Made by a program: the position numbers and the translations under genes. Positions 1-6,156 of a stretch of 42,639 nt of DNA are shown piece after piece (position 1 is the stretch's first letter; each line of letters begins with the position of its first letter). This DNA comes from a virus, in the IMG/VR virus record IMGVR_UViG_3300025141_000219, positions 1 through 42,639 of that record; one strand, written 5' to 3'. The notes beneath the pieces are model-generated. The model did not search any database and had not been told where the DNA came from. It was given only the letters and a program-made list of their open reading frames with translations.

Positions 1-138
1 CCACAACTCTAGGCCCACGTGGACCCACGTGGACCTACGTAGACCTACGTAGACCTACGGGTCCCCGGCGGGAGTCCAGGGCCGGTGGTGTCCCCGGACC
101 GGGCCAGCGGAGGCCCCGGGGGGGGGCTGGACCTAGAA
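1..138. repeat. Direct terminal repeat, left copy
   Basis: The first 138 bases recur at 42501-42639. The only difference I see is the G-run near position 118-126, which is 9 G here and 10 G at the right end. This is what a short terminal redundancy of a linear phage genome, or the overlap of a circular contig, would look like. The length mismatch argues against a pure k-mer assembly overlap, which would be identical. Confidence 0.85.
11..60. repeat. Five tandem 10-bp repeats inside the terminal repeat
   Basis: Five consecutive decamers of the form (a/g)g(c/a)c(c/t)acgt end to end, each holding a palindromic core (cacgtg or tacgta). The period equals about one helical turn, so identical faces would be presented to a protein. 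A packaging or end-recognition site is a reasonable guess, but no known site is matched. The same array recurs at 42511-42560. Confidence 0.8.
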
Positions 139-707
139 TCCAGCGCTAGGGGCGGCTGGGCCGCGCAGCGGGCCGCCAGGGCCGGTTTGGAGGCGTAGAC
201 CCCCCCACCGGGGCGCAGACGGCTCACAATGGTGATTGTGGGACGTGGACCCTGTATCCCCCCGCCGACGAGGGTCGAGTCCAGGTCTGGTGGGAGCGGT
301 GCCTACCCCTGTGGGCAGGGGGGTCGGCGGCCTGTTTAGCAGAAGATCTTCCTGTCTCGCGCCTGCCCGAGCGCCCCCCCGGCCCCTGTCCGGCGGCGCG
401 AACAGTTTATAAGCTTAGACCCCTGCCGGACCGGTACACCTCCAGACCCCTACTTAACATAATAATGCGGGTTCTTTTAATCCCTCTAGATCCTCTTAAT
501 AAAGGGGTCGTAGACCCCATCTGGGGATCTACCGGGTGTCTACGTGAGCGTTCTAGTAAGACAGGGCTTGACAGGGGGGTGTAGACTCCCCGTAGAGACC
601 GGAGGAGAGGAGGTCTACGACCTCTTTTCTCCGGAGGGATCGGAGGGGACGGGGAGGGGGGAGGGGACATTTTTTTTGTTTCTTTTTTTTGCGGAAAGGA
701 AATCCAC
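139..707. other. Non-coding left end
   Basis: I see no convincing gene here; open frames have unnatural composition and no Shine-Dalgarno start. The stretch holds three exact copies of tagacccc (196-203, 416-423, 511-518), the last forming an inverted repeat ggggtc-gta-gacccc with the preceding bases. An AT-rich patch lies at 451-505. A consensus -35 box ttgaca sits at 568-573, but no good -10 follows at proper spacing. A stem ccggag/ctccgg lies at 599-634. It probably serves expression of the first gene or DNA ends rather than coding. Confidence 0.6.
645..690 (+). promoter_or_regulatory. G-quadruplex-type tract followed by T-runs
   Basis: Four G-runs of at least four (645-648, 651-654, 656-661, 663-666) separated by one or two bases meet the usual G-quadruplex pattern. 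They are followed by 8 T, 3 T and 8 T up to position 690, just before the Shine-Dalgarno of the gene at 708. The tract could influence transcription or leader folding; a terminator-like role of the T-runs is also possible. Confidence 0.5.
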
Positions 708-1196
708 ATGGCCCGCAAGACCGACGAACTGGCCGTCTCTGGCCGTATCCGGGAAACGCTGGCGAACGCCGCTGAGTCCCTTTCTATTGAAGACCCTGCG
801 GTACTGGCGACACTGATCGCGCCGGACATCCCGGAAGTACTTGAGACCCTGGCTCAACTGGCGACCGGCACATATGAGACCGTCCAGACCTACCGTACAG
901 CGGCTGGTAAGGTATCGAAGCGGAAGTCGCGACAGGCCCCTTCGGTCCCGGCGGCGACACTCCTGCTTGCGTATGTCTACGGTCCTCCACCCAAAGAAGT
1001 CCGCATCACCGACGCTCGCAGCCCGGGCCAGAGATACCTGGACGCTATCCTGGAGGAGCGGATTGAAGACGCCGAGTTCACCACCGGCAACGGGAGTGCC
1101 GATGATGATTTACCACTGCCGGAAGTGCAGCAAGAGAGTGAGTCCGAAGTTGAACGTGACGAGAACCCCAATGAAGGGACTGAACATGGAGGGTGA
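708..1196 (+). CDS. Hypothetical protein, 162 residues
   Basis: First gene of the rightward cluster. ATG at 708 follows the purine-rich site ggaaaggaaatcc. The N-terminal half looks helical (residues 5-55, alternating Leu/Ala and acidic residues), the middle is basic, and the last 30 residues are strongly acidic and Glu-rich (pattern SESEVERDE). No family is recognised. Position before the terminase region would fit a small terminase or regulator, but I see no helix-turn-helix or other motif that supports this. The end overlaps the Shine-Dalgarno of the next small frame. Confidence 0.65.
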   Translation: MARKTDELAVSGRIRETLANAAESLSIEDPAVLATLIAPDIPEVLETLAQLATGTYETVQTYRTAAGKVSKRKSRQAPSVPAATLLLAYVYGPPPKEVRITDARSPGQRYLDAILEERIEDAEFTTGNGSADDDLPLPEVQQESESEVERDENPNEGTEHGG

Positions 1197-1200
1197 GTAT

Positions 1201-1302
1201 ATGCGCTACGAGGGATGGCTACTGCCAGCGAACGCACCGGCCAGCCGCACGCGCCGAGGCTACGTCTTGGCCCTGGCCTTCTGCCCCAGGCACCACCCGT
1301 GA
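1201..1302 (+). CDS. Possible 33-residue peptide, coupled to next gene
   Basis: A short frame with a good Shine-Dalgarno (ggaggg at 1188-1193, seven bases before ATG 1201). It ends in TGA at 1300-1302, which shares its A with the ATG of the next gene (TGATG), a standard translational-coupling arrangement. The peptide is basic with a hydrophobic centre and has no known relatives that I recognise. It may act only as a leader that loads ribosomes onto the next gene. The alternative is a longer frame starting at 1215, but that start has no properly spaced ribosome site. Confidence 0.4.
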   Translation: MRYEGWLLPANAPASRTRRGYVLALAFCPRHHP

Positions 1303-1541
1303 TGGCGGTTGAGAAGGACTACAGCAAGCGAGGCCAGGACGTGCCAGCGATCGAACTGGACGAGGACATCATGGACTCCCTCTACATGGCGCTTGACAAC
1401 CCGGAGTCGGCGCGGTGGTCGTTCGATCAACTGTCTATGCAGGCGGCGCAGGTACAGGCGACTCGGGACCAGACGCAGGTGCTGAGGGACGTGGTAGCGG
1501 CGATAGCGGCGCTGTCCCGGAGAGTATCGTCCGATGGGTAA
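1302..1541 (+). CDS. Hypothetical acidic helical protein, 79 residues
   Basis: Start chosen at ATG 1302 because it overlaps the preceding stop and because the sequence becomes natural there; upstream residues in the same frame (from 1215) are Pro/Arg-rich and look like read-through of another frame. The protein is acidic at the N-terminus and helical after residue 30 (QAAQVQATRDQTQVLRD-type heptads). Function unknown. The end overlaps the next gene by eight bases, so it sits inside a tightly packed operon. Confidence 0.55.
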   Translation: MAVEKDYSKRGQDVPAIELDEDIMDSLYMALDNPESARWSFDQLSMQAAQVQATRDQTQVLRDVVAAIAALSRRVSSDG

Positions 1542-1866
1542 CCCGTTCCTGCACTCGTCGATGACCTGCATTGAACAGTACCGGGAAGAGTTCAAGGACG
1601 CGGTGGGGACACTGCGTCAGGATATTGCCCGTCTGGACGAACTCATCACCGCCCTGACCGAGATGGTGGACGCCCACACCCAGCGAATCAATGAGGCTGG
1701 ACTGGAGGTGGACCAGATCATCTCGCTGGTGGCATCTCTCCAGTCCACTGATCGGGTGTTGGCAGAACGCATGGGCATGGAAGCAGACGTACCCGCTGAC
1801 GGGAGGCTATTGAAGGACATTTTTGAGGAGATGTTCGTCGAGGACGAGTCGTCCCAACCAGAGTGA
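1534..1866 (+). CDS. Hypothetical coiled-coil protein, 110 residues
   Basis: ATG at 1534 lies inside the end of the preceding gene. Residues 15-80 show a long amphipathic helix with heptad-like Leu/Ile/Val spacing (for example DIARLDELITALTEM), consistent with a coiled coil. The C-terminus is acidic. No family recognised. It ends shortly before a 170-base gap. Confidence 0.65.
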   Translation: MGNPFLHSSMTCIEQYREEFKDAVGTLRQDIARLDELITALTEMVDAHTQRINEAGLEVDQIISLVASLQSTDRVLAERMGMEADVPADGRLLKDIFEEMFVEDESSQPE

Positions 1867-2035
1867 GTCGGGAGGGGGCTGCTTTTCATGTGGTGCAGAC
1901 CCCCTCCCGGCACCTCGGGTCTACCTCGTCAATCGTCTCTCCAGCCTGCTTGATGGACGGTTGGACGGTTTGGACGATACTCTCCGGGACTTTGAATACT
2001 GCGAATAGTGCGAATAGTGCGACAGGAGATTGGTT
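1867..2035. other. Intergenic gap with short tandem repeats
   Basis: No gene is supported in this 169-base gap. It contains ggttggacggtttggacg-like direct repeats near 1960-1977 and a gcgaatagt tandem at about 2001-2018, directly before the Shine-Dalgarno aggag of the next gene. It could hold a promoter or operator for the small-gene cluster, but no consensus boxes are clear. Confidence 0.4.
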
Positions 2036-2224
2036 ATGGAATTGAGCATAGACCTAGAGCGGATGTACCTGGATCTGGGGAAGGCTACGAAGATGTACCA
2101 CGAGACCCGAGATACGGACACCGCTCTTATCCAACACTACGCCCAGCGCATCGAGCGTCTGCGCGGGGCGATAGACGTTGTCCGAACCTACGCCACCGTA
2201 ACCCTAGCCCCAGAGGGGGCCTAG
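2036..2224 (+). CDS. Hypothetical small helical protein, 62 residues
   Basis: ATG at 2036 is preceded by aggag (2024-2028) at good spacing; a TTG six bases earlier is in frame but badly spaced. The sequence is mostly one amphipathic helix (ERMYLDLGKATKMYHET, then a second helix with IERLRGAIDVV). No known domain is recognised. It is followed three bases later by the next start. Confidence 0.65.
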   Translation: MELSIDLERMYLDLGKATKMYHETRDTDTALIQHYAQRIERLRGAIDVVRTYATVTLAPEGA

Positions 2225-2226
2225 AC

Positions 2227-2439
2227 GTGAGCGATTACGGCGGCGAGTACCCCAGGGGTCTTCCTCGTGCGAACCCCGACTACGATGGAGTTCTGCGCCA
2301 GTGGCGAAGGCCGCCCCCTCAGTGGCTGTGGTGGTACAGGCCCAAACCGACGCACAACACCTGGGACACCGTGGCCGGAATCCTCGGGCTGGCCCTGCTG
2401 GTCCTGGCCGTCTGGGGATTTGTCGCATGGGCGCTTTGA
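2227..2439 (+). CDS. Small membrane protein, 70 residues
   Basis: Starts at GTG 2227, three bases after the previous stop, with a weak gaggggg site. The N-terminal 45 residues are Pro/Tyr/Trp-rich (for example QWRRPPPQWLWWYRP) and would be outside the bilayer. Residues 50-70 form one transmembrane segment (TVAGILGLALLVLAVWGFVA) ending at the C-terminus. A single C-terminal anchor is typical of small accessory phage membrane proteins. The next gene begins 13 bases before its stop. Confidence 0.6.
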   Translation: MSDYGGEYPRGLPRANPDYDGVLRQWRRPPPQWLWWYRPKPTHNTWDTVAGILGLALLVLAVWGFVAWAL

Positions 2440-2726
2440 AGCGGGAGCGACCGAACTCTGCCGGGACTGTTCCCATGCGCGTCGGGCATAAGGTGCGGCC
2501 CATGCCGGTTGGCACGCAGGCGGTGCGGCACACATGCGTAATATGCCGGGGGCCGATATCCCAGGTGCCTGGGCGGGGGCGCAAGACGTGCAGCCCTCGC
2601 TGCCTTGCGATATCGCGCTATCGAACGAGGCGAGTCATGACTGGCGCGGCAGTCCCAGCCGATCCCGACACAACCCCAACGCCGACCGTTAGCGGTGGCC
2701 TGCCGGGAAGCCGGAAGGGACACTGA
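2427..2726 (+). CDS. Small basic zinc-binding protein, 99 residues
   Basis: ATG 2427 overlaps the previous gene. Four cysteines, C37-x2-C40 and C55-x3-C59, separated by 14 residues, form a likely treble-clef or ribbon zinc site (CVIC...CSPRC). The protein is strongly basic around the site, so nucleic-acid binding is plausible. The C-terminal 30 residues are Pro/Thr-rich and probably disordered. Family not named with confidence. Confidence 0.6.
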   Translation: MGALKRERPNSAGTVPMRVGHKVRPMPVGTQAVRHTCVICRGPISQVPGRGRKTCSPRCLAISRYRTRRVMTGAAVPADPDTTPTPTVSGGLPGSRKGH

Positions 2727-2727
2727 T

Positions 2728-3330
2728 ATGAACACCACTATCCGAGTGGCGCAGATAGAAGATTTAAGTTACATCAACAAGCTTCAGCGGCAGAACGCGG
2801 AGGAGTTGTCGTTCTATCCTATGACCGTCTTTGAGCGAGAGGTGCCAAATGCCCGCATCCTATTGGCTGAGGTTAACGGCGCTCCCGCTGGCTACATCTA
2901 CCACGGCTCATTCGAGAACGACTGCAAGATTCATCAAGCGTGTATCCAGTACGACGCTAGGCGGGCGCAACACGGAGCCGACATCGTAAGGTTCCTAACC
3001 CAACTATGCGGGGCCGCAGGAAGCACGGCGATTACCCTGCGTTGCGGTTCAGACATTGACGCTAATTTCTTCTGGACCGCGATGGGGTTCCAATGTGTGG
3101 GCGTCAGTAAAGGCGGCGTTAGGCGGCAGCGCGACATCAACGCATGGAGGCACGAGCTTCACCCCACGTTATTTGAGACTGTGGTTGAACCCAGCACAAC
3201 CGCGCAGGATGCCTCCCTCTGGCGGGCATCTAGGGTAGAGGGCGTCACCGTATCGCAGTTCTTGAGGGGTAAGGGCATGAAGGCATACCGCAAATACTTG
3301 GAGAATGTAGCACAGGGGCGAAATCTGTGA
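2728..3330 (+). CDS. GNAT-family N-acetyltransferase, 200 residues
   Basis: Start ATG 2728 follows ggaaggga. Residues 1-140 fit the GNAT fold: N-terminal strand-helix (IRVAQIEDLSYINKLQRQN), an arginine-containing acetyl-CoA pyrophosphate loop region (IQYDARRAQHGADIVRFL) and the late motif with an FFWTAMGFQCVG-like strand, as in acyltransferases that move an acetyl group from acetyl-CoA to an amine. About 60 residues follow the domain and are unassigned. Phage GNAT proteins are usually accessory; the substrate cannot be read from sequence. The end overlaps the next GTG start. Confidence 0.75.
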   Translation: MNTTIRVAQIEDLSYINKLQRQNAEELSFYPMTVFEREVPNARILLAEVNGAPAGYIYHGSFENDCKIHQACIQYDARRAQHGADIVRFLTQLCGAAGSTAITLRCGSDIDANFFWTAMGFQCVGVSKGGVRRQRDINAWRHELHPTLFETVVEPSTTAQDASLWRASRVEGVTVSQFLRGKGMKAYRKYLENVAQGRNL

Positions 3331-3521
3331 GGCGCTGGTGGGTTCGTCCGATGGATGTGAAACGACCCCCGACCCCCTTTCTCTGGAGGGTCTGGAGAGA
3401 CAGCGTCTACGGTCAGTCCTCACACGACAGCGACTTCATCTGTGTGGAGTGCAAGAGATATTTCAAAACCGAGACCGGAGTCCGGCAGCACATAGCAAGG
3501 AGCCACAAGAATGGCAATTGA
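3327..3521 (+). CDS. Small C2H2 zinc-finger protein, 64 residues
   Basis: GTG 3327 overlaps the preceding stop (GTGA). The C-terminal half is a textbook classical finger: C39-x2-C42-x12-H55-x4-H60, with the hydrophobic Phe and Val positions of the fold (FICVECKRYF...). The N-terminal half is Trp/Arg-rich. Such fingers bind DNA or RNA in eukaryotes and in the Ros/MucR bacterial family, although this one follows the eukaryotic-type spacing. Two other genes in this phage carry the same type of finger, which points to one exchanged module. Likely a nucleic-acid-binding accessory protein. Confidence 0.75.
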   Translation: MRRWWVRPMDVKRPPTPFLWRVWRDSVYGQSSHDSDFICVECKRYFKTETGVRQHIARSHKNGN

Positions 3522-3792
3522 GAACAGGTGTCCGAACCTCGGACACCGGAACGACCCCGACGGCGACCCGGAGAAGATGCACACCCCGCTGCCATTCGGG
3601 GCCATCATTGACCGGGAGGACAACGCGGTCCGTTCCCCCAAGAACGAGCGGGACAAAGCCGTCGCCCGTGGCGAGGGCAACCTGATGAGCTTCTGGTGTT
3701 GCTGGGTGTGCGGGGTCGTCTTCCGGTCCTCTGCCGAGCTTCGCAATAACAAACCACCACCGGAGAAGGCTCACGACCTAAAGACGTGGTAG
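3511..3792 (+). CDS. Cys-rich protein with degenerate finger, 93 residues
   Basis: ATG 3511 lies 8 bases after a strong aaggag and overlaps the previous gene by 11 bases. The C-terminal segment has C64-x2-C67 spaced as in the preceding C2H2 finger, but the first histidine position is Asn80; a histidine follows only at 88. I read this as a decayed or altered finger next to an intact one. The N-terminal half contains CPNLGH and several acidic/basic residues without a known motif. Confidence 0.65.
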   Translation: MAIENRCPNLGHRNDPDGDPEKMHTPLPFGAIIDREDNAVRSPKNERDKAVARGEGNLMSFWCCWVCGVVFRSSAELRNNKPPPEKAHDLKTW

Positions 3793-3893
3793 TCTTACCG
3801 CGATGAGGTGTCGCGCTCGGGCTGGCCTCCGTATGGAGACGGCCACCGGGGACCGCTGCGAACGGTTCCCATCGGCTTCGCAGGCCGAGAGGC

Positions 3894-4484
3894 GTGGCAC
3901 CTTTTCACTATGCCGTCCAACCAGGAGAGATCCTTATCAAACCACTAAAGAATCCCCTGTGCCGGTGGGTGATCATCCTGATCGCCCTCCTGATCGCCCT
4001 CGGTTTCGCCACACGCGAGACGGGGGCTTTGTCTATCGCCCCGAACCACATCGTGGCTCCCAAGGGCTGCGAGTTCGACGTTCTTCAGGGCAAGGCGACC
4101 CATGTCGGGCACTCCTACTACCCGTGGGAGGAAACCGTTGAGCTTCGTAAAAACTGGGGTCAGCTACCAGAGGGCTGGGAGATTGAGAAGCGCGGTCATC
4201 TGGCTGCGCTTCACGAAGCGATGGTCGATGCATCTTGGATTGGCCGTCGAGCGCTCGTCGTCTCTCACGAGACGGGTCACGCTCTCTGGGTGGACATCGT
4301 TGACGCGATGGCTGCCGGTGACCGACATCCGAACCCGGCATATCACGGTCGAGTTATCGACCTCACACCCGAGATGTTTGGTTGGCTTCTTCGCCACCCG
4401 GACGGGCCTCACGGACGAGGGGGACAGCAAGTGACCGTCCTCTTCCCACGGTGCGATGGCGTGGTCTGGCCGGTGTACGATTGA
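3894..4484 (+). CDS. Membrane-anchored RlpA-like double-psi beta-barrel protein
   Basis: A hydrophobic segment near the N-terminus (WVIILIALLIALGFA) acts as signal or anchor. The C-terminal part matches the RlpA-type double-psi beta-barrel: a strand region RALVVSHETGHALWVDIVDA and the hallmark GRVIDLTPEMFGWLL, comparable to RVIDLS-type motifs of RlpA and expansins, including a conserved-looking Asp. This suggests action on or binding to peptidoglycan. The start is uncertain: GTG 3894 has a badly spaced site, while a strong aggag (3923-3927) precedes an in-frame ATC at 3936 that begins a natural signal-like peptide. It lies directly before the terminase. Confidence 0.6.
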   Translation: MAPFHYAVQPGEILIKPLKNPLCRWVIILIALLIALGFATRETGALSIAPNHIVAPKGCEFDVLQGKATHVGHSYYPWEETVELRKNWGQLPEGWEIEKRGHLAALHEAMVDASWIGRRALVVSHETGHALWVDIVDAMAAGDRHPNPAYHGRVIDLTPEMFGWLLRHPDGPHGRGGQQVTVLFPRCDGVVWPVYD

Positions 4485-4488
4485 CGCA
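4476..4488 (+). promoter_or_regulatory. Candidate -10 box for leaderless terminase mRNA
   Basis: tacgat (4476-4481) matches four of six bases of a -10 box and ends six bases before the terminase ATG, which has no Shine-Dalgarno. That spacing would place the transcript start at or next to the ATG. No clear -35 box is visible, so the call is tentative. Confidence 0.3.
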
Positions 4489-5936
4489 TGGTCACCACCG
4501 CCACGGCCCACTATCAGCCGCCGCCGCCTTTTCAGTTGCGGCAGACGCTCGATGCGCTGGGGATCTTCCTCAGCGACGAGCAGGCGGAAATCTACTTCGA
4601 GCAGTCCCGCCTGATTCAGGTCACCGGCGGGTGGAGGGCCGGTAAGAGCTTCGTCACCGCCGCCCACCTCTGGGCGAGGGTGCTGCAAGGCCGTCTCTGG
4701 TGGATCGTCGGCCCGTCTTACGATCTGGCCGATGCGGAGTACTACTACCTGGTCCAGTGGGCCATCAAATCCGAACTCCACCACTCCCACACGACCCGTC
4801 GGGACGATTCCAACGAACTGGTTCTCAACCTCAGCCATCAGGGGGAGCCGATCCGCGTCGTCACCAAATCCGCCCGCCACCCAGAGAGGCTGGGGTCGGT
4901 AGCGCCGGACGGCATCTACATGGTCGAGGCCGCGCAGCAGTCGGTTGATGCGTACTTCCAGCTGGTGGGTCGGACCTCGGAGCGCCGGGCGCTGCTGTTC
5001 TTCAGTGGGACGCTTGAGGGGTCCGTTGGCTGGTACGCGGACTTCCACACCGACAACGCCGCCGGGTTCGGGGAGTTCTATGACGGCGATGCCGTCACCA
5101 TCGCGCTCCCGTCCTGGGCCAATCGGGTGATCTACCCGGAGGGGATCAACGACCCAGAGATCCAGAGACAGAAGCGGATCCTACCGGCAGGGGTGTTTGA
5201 GGAGAAGTACGCCGGGATCCGAACGAAGCCCGCGCACCGGGTCCTGAAGGAGTTCACCATCGAGCGCAACTGCGGAGAGCCGCCGTGGGGGCCGGGCCTC
5301 GACATGAACCGCCCGGTGGAGATCTGGATCGACCCCGGCATCGCTCACCCTCATGCGGTCTTGGCCGTCCAGTTCGCGGGCCGCACCGCCTGGGTGATAG
5401 ACATCGTTTACATGCGTGAGCGGACCTGCCAGCAGGTCATCGACGAGTGCAGGAAGCGGTTCTGGTGGCCGCTGGTCCACTACTTCGTAATGGACATCGC
5501 GGGCCGGAACCGGAACGCTGCCGGATCCAGCTACTGGCAGATCTGGTCAGAGAACCTGCCAGGTGTCCCCGGAAGGGCGACCAAGATCGCCATCGTCAGC
5601 GGCTACGACCGGCACCGGAACTGCCTCCTGGCAGAAGAGGGAGATCCGAAGATCATGTTTCTTCAGAGGCACTGTGGGCCTATCATTATTGAGTACGGGC
5701 GGCATGTGTATAAAACGCTGTCGGACGGGACGGTGGTCTCAGAGCAGCCGATTGACTTGAACAACGATGCGATCAAGGCGGCCACATACGGACTCTGGGA
5801 CCACTGGGGGCCAGTCGCCCGGGAGCGCACCCGGGGCACAGTAGCAAAGGTTCAGCTTGGCAAACCCCGAAGGAAAGGCGATGAGATTCCATTCTGGGAC
5901 CACCGCCGAAGATCTCGACCTCACCAAGCTTCCTAA
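4488..5936 (+). CDS. terL: Terminase large subunit
   Basis: Packaging motor ATPase and nuclease, 482 residues, the normal size for the family. Walker A is GGWRAGKS at about residues 47-54 and the Walker B strand is IYMVEA near 143-148. The C-terminal RNase H-like nuclease shows three acidic sites: WIDPG near 280, FVMDIAGR near 335 and NNDAIKAA near 425. It would cut concatemers and pump DNA through the portal encoded just downstream. No small terminase is recognised nearby. The end overlaps a small out-of-phase gene by 56 bases. Confidence 0.92.
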   Translation: MVTTATAHYQPPPPFQLRQTLDALGIFLSDEQAEIYFEQSRLIQVTGGWRAGKSFVTAAHLWARVLQGRLWWIVGPSYDLADAEYYYLVQWAIKSELHHSHTTRRDDSNELVLNLSHQGEPIRVVTKSARHPERLGSVAPDGIYMVEAAQQSVDAYFQLVGRTSERRALLFFSGTLEGSVGWYADFHTDNAAGFGEFYDGDAVTIALPSWANRVIYPEGINDPEIQRQKRILPAGVFEEKYAGIRTKPAHRVLKEFTIERNCGEPPWGPGLDMNRPVEIWIDPGIAHPHAVLAVQFAGRTAWVIDIVYMRERTCQQVIDECRKRFWWPLVHYFVMDIAGRNRNAAGSSYWQIWSENLPGVPGRATKIAIVSGYDRHRNCLLAEEGDPKIMFLQRHCGPIIIEYGRHVYKTLSDGTVVSEQPIDLNNDAIKAATYGLWDHWGPVARERTRGTVAKVQLGKPRRKGDEIPFWDHRRRSRPHQAS

Positions 5937-6090
5937 AGAGGCCCGGGCGGATCTGGCCCGCATCTGGCTGGCCCAGGTGGGGAAACCTGAAATAAGACTG
6001 GAGATCCGGTTCAAAAAGAACCGGATCGAGGCCATCTTCACGGTCAATCGCCGCAGTAAGTACCTATCGGATCACTCGCGGGGTGTATGA
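5881..6090 (+). CDS. Hypothetical protein overlapping terL end, 69 residues
   Basis: ATG 5881 is preceded by aaggaaagg; an upstream TTG at 5857 is in frame but less likely. It overlaps terL by 56 bases in another frame and ends exactly at the -10 box of the portal leader. The product has a helix (KLPKEARADLARIWLAQVG) and two predicted strands rich in Arg/Lys/Ile. Unknown family. The place between terminase and portal is common for small packaging-related proteins, but nothing proves that role here. Confidence 0.55.
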   Translation: MRFHSGTTAEDLDLTKLPKEARADLARIWLAQVGKPEIRLEIRFKKNRIEAIFTVNRRSKYLSDHSRGV

Positions 6091-6156
6091 TTACGATCAG
6101 GTCTTGAGGCCGTCGCGCTCTGGCAAGGAGCGGGCGGCCTTTGTCATAGGAGCCAG
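6086..6156 (+). ncRNA. Promoter and structured leader of portal operon (copy 1)
   Basis: A -10-like tatgat (6086-6091) is followed by a two-part hairpin at 6107-6140: lower stem aggccgt/gcggcct, upper stem cgctc/gagcg, loop tggcaag. Then come ttt and the Shine-Dalgarno of the portal gene. A homologous leader with the same loop but different, still-paired stems lies at 18807-18878. Retention of pairing with changed bases indicates a selected RNA structure. An antitermination or translational role is possible. Confidence 0.6.

Noticed and set aside
11-60. CRISPR-like array in the terminal repeat
   Set aside because: Units are 10 bp without spacers; this is a simple tandem repeat.
568-596. Promoter with consensus -35 ttgaca
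   Set aside because: No acceptable -10 box 16-18 bases downstream.
3803-4141. 112-residue plus-strand frame upstream of terL
   Set aside because: Arg/Pro-rich shadow of the double-psi beta-barrel gene in another frame.
4164-5048. 294-residue minus-strand frame across the terminase
   Set aside because: Shadow of the terL reading frame, no start signal, unnatural Arg/Gly/Pro composition.
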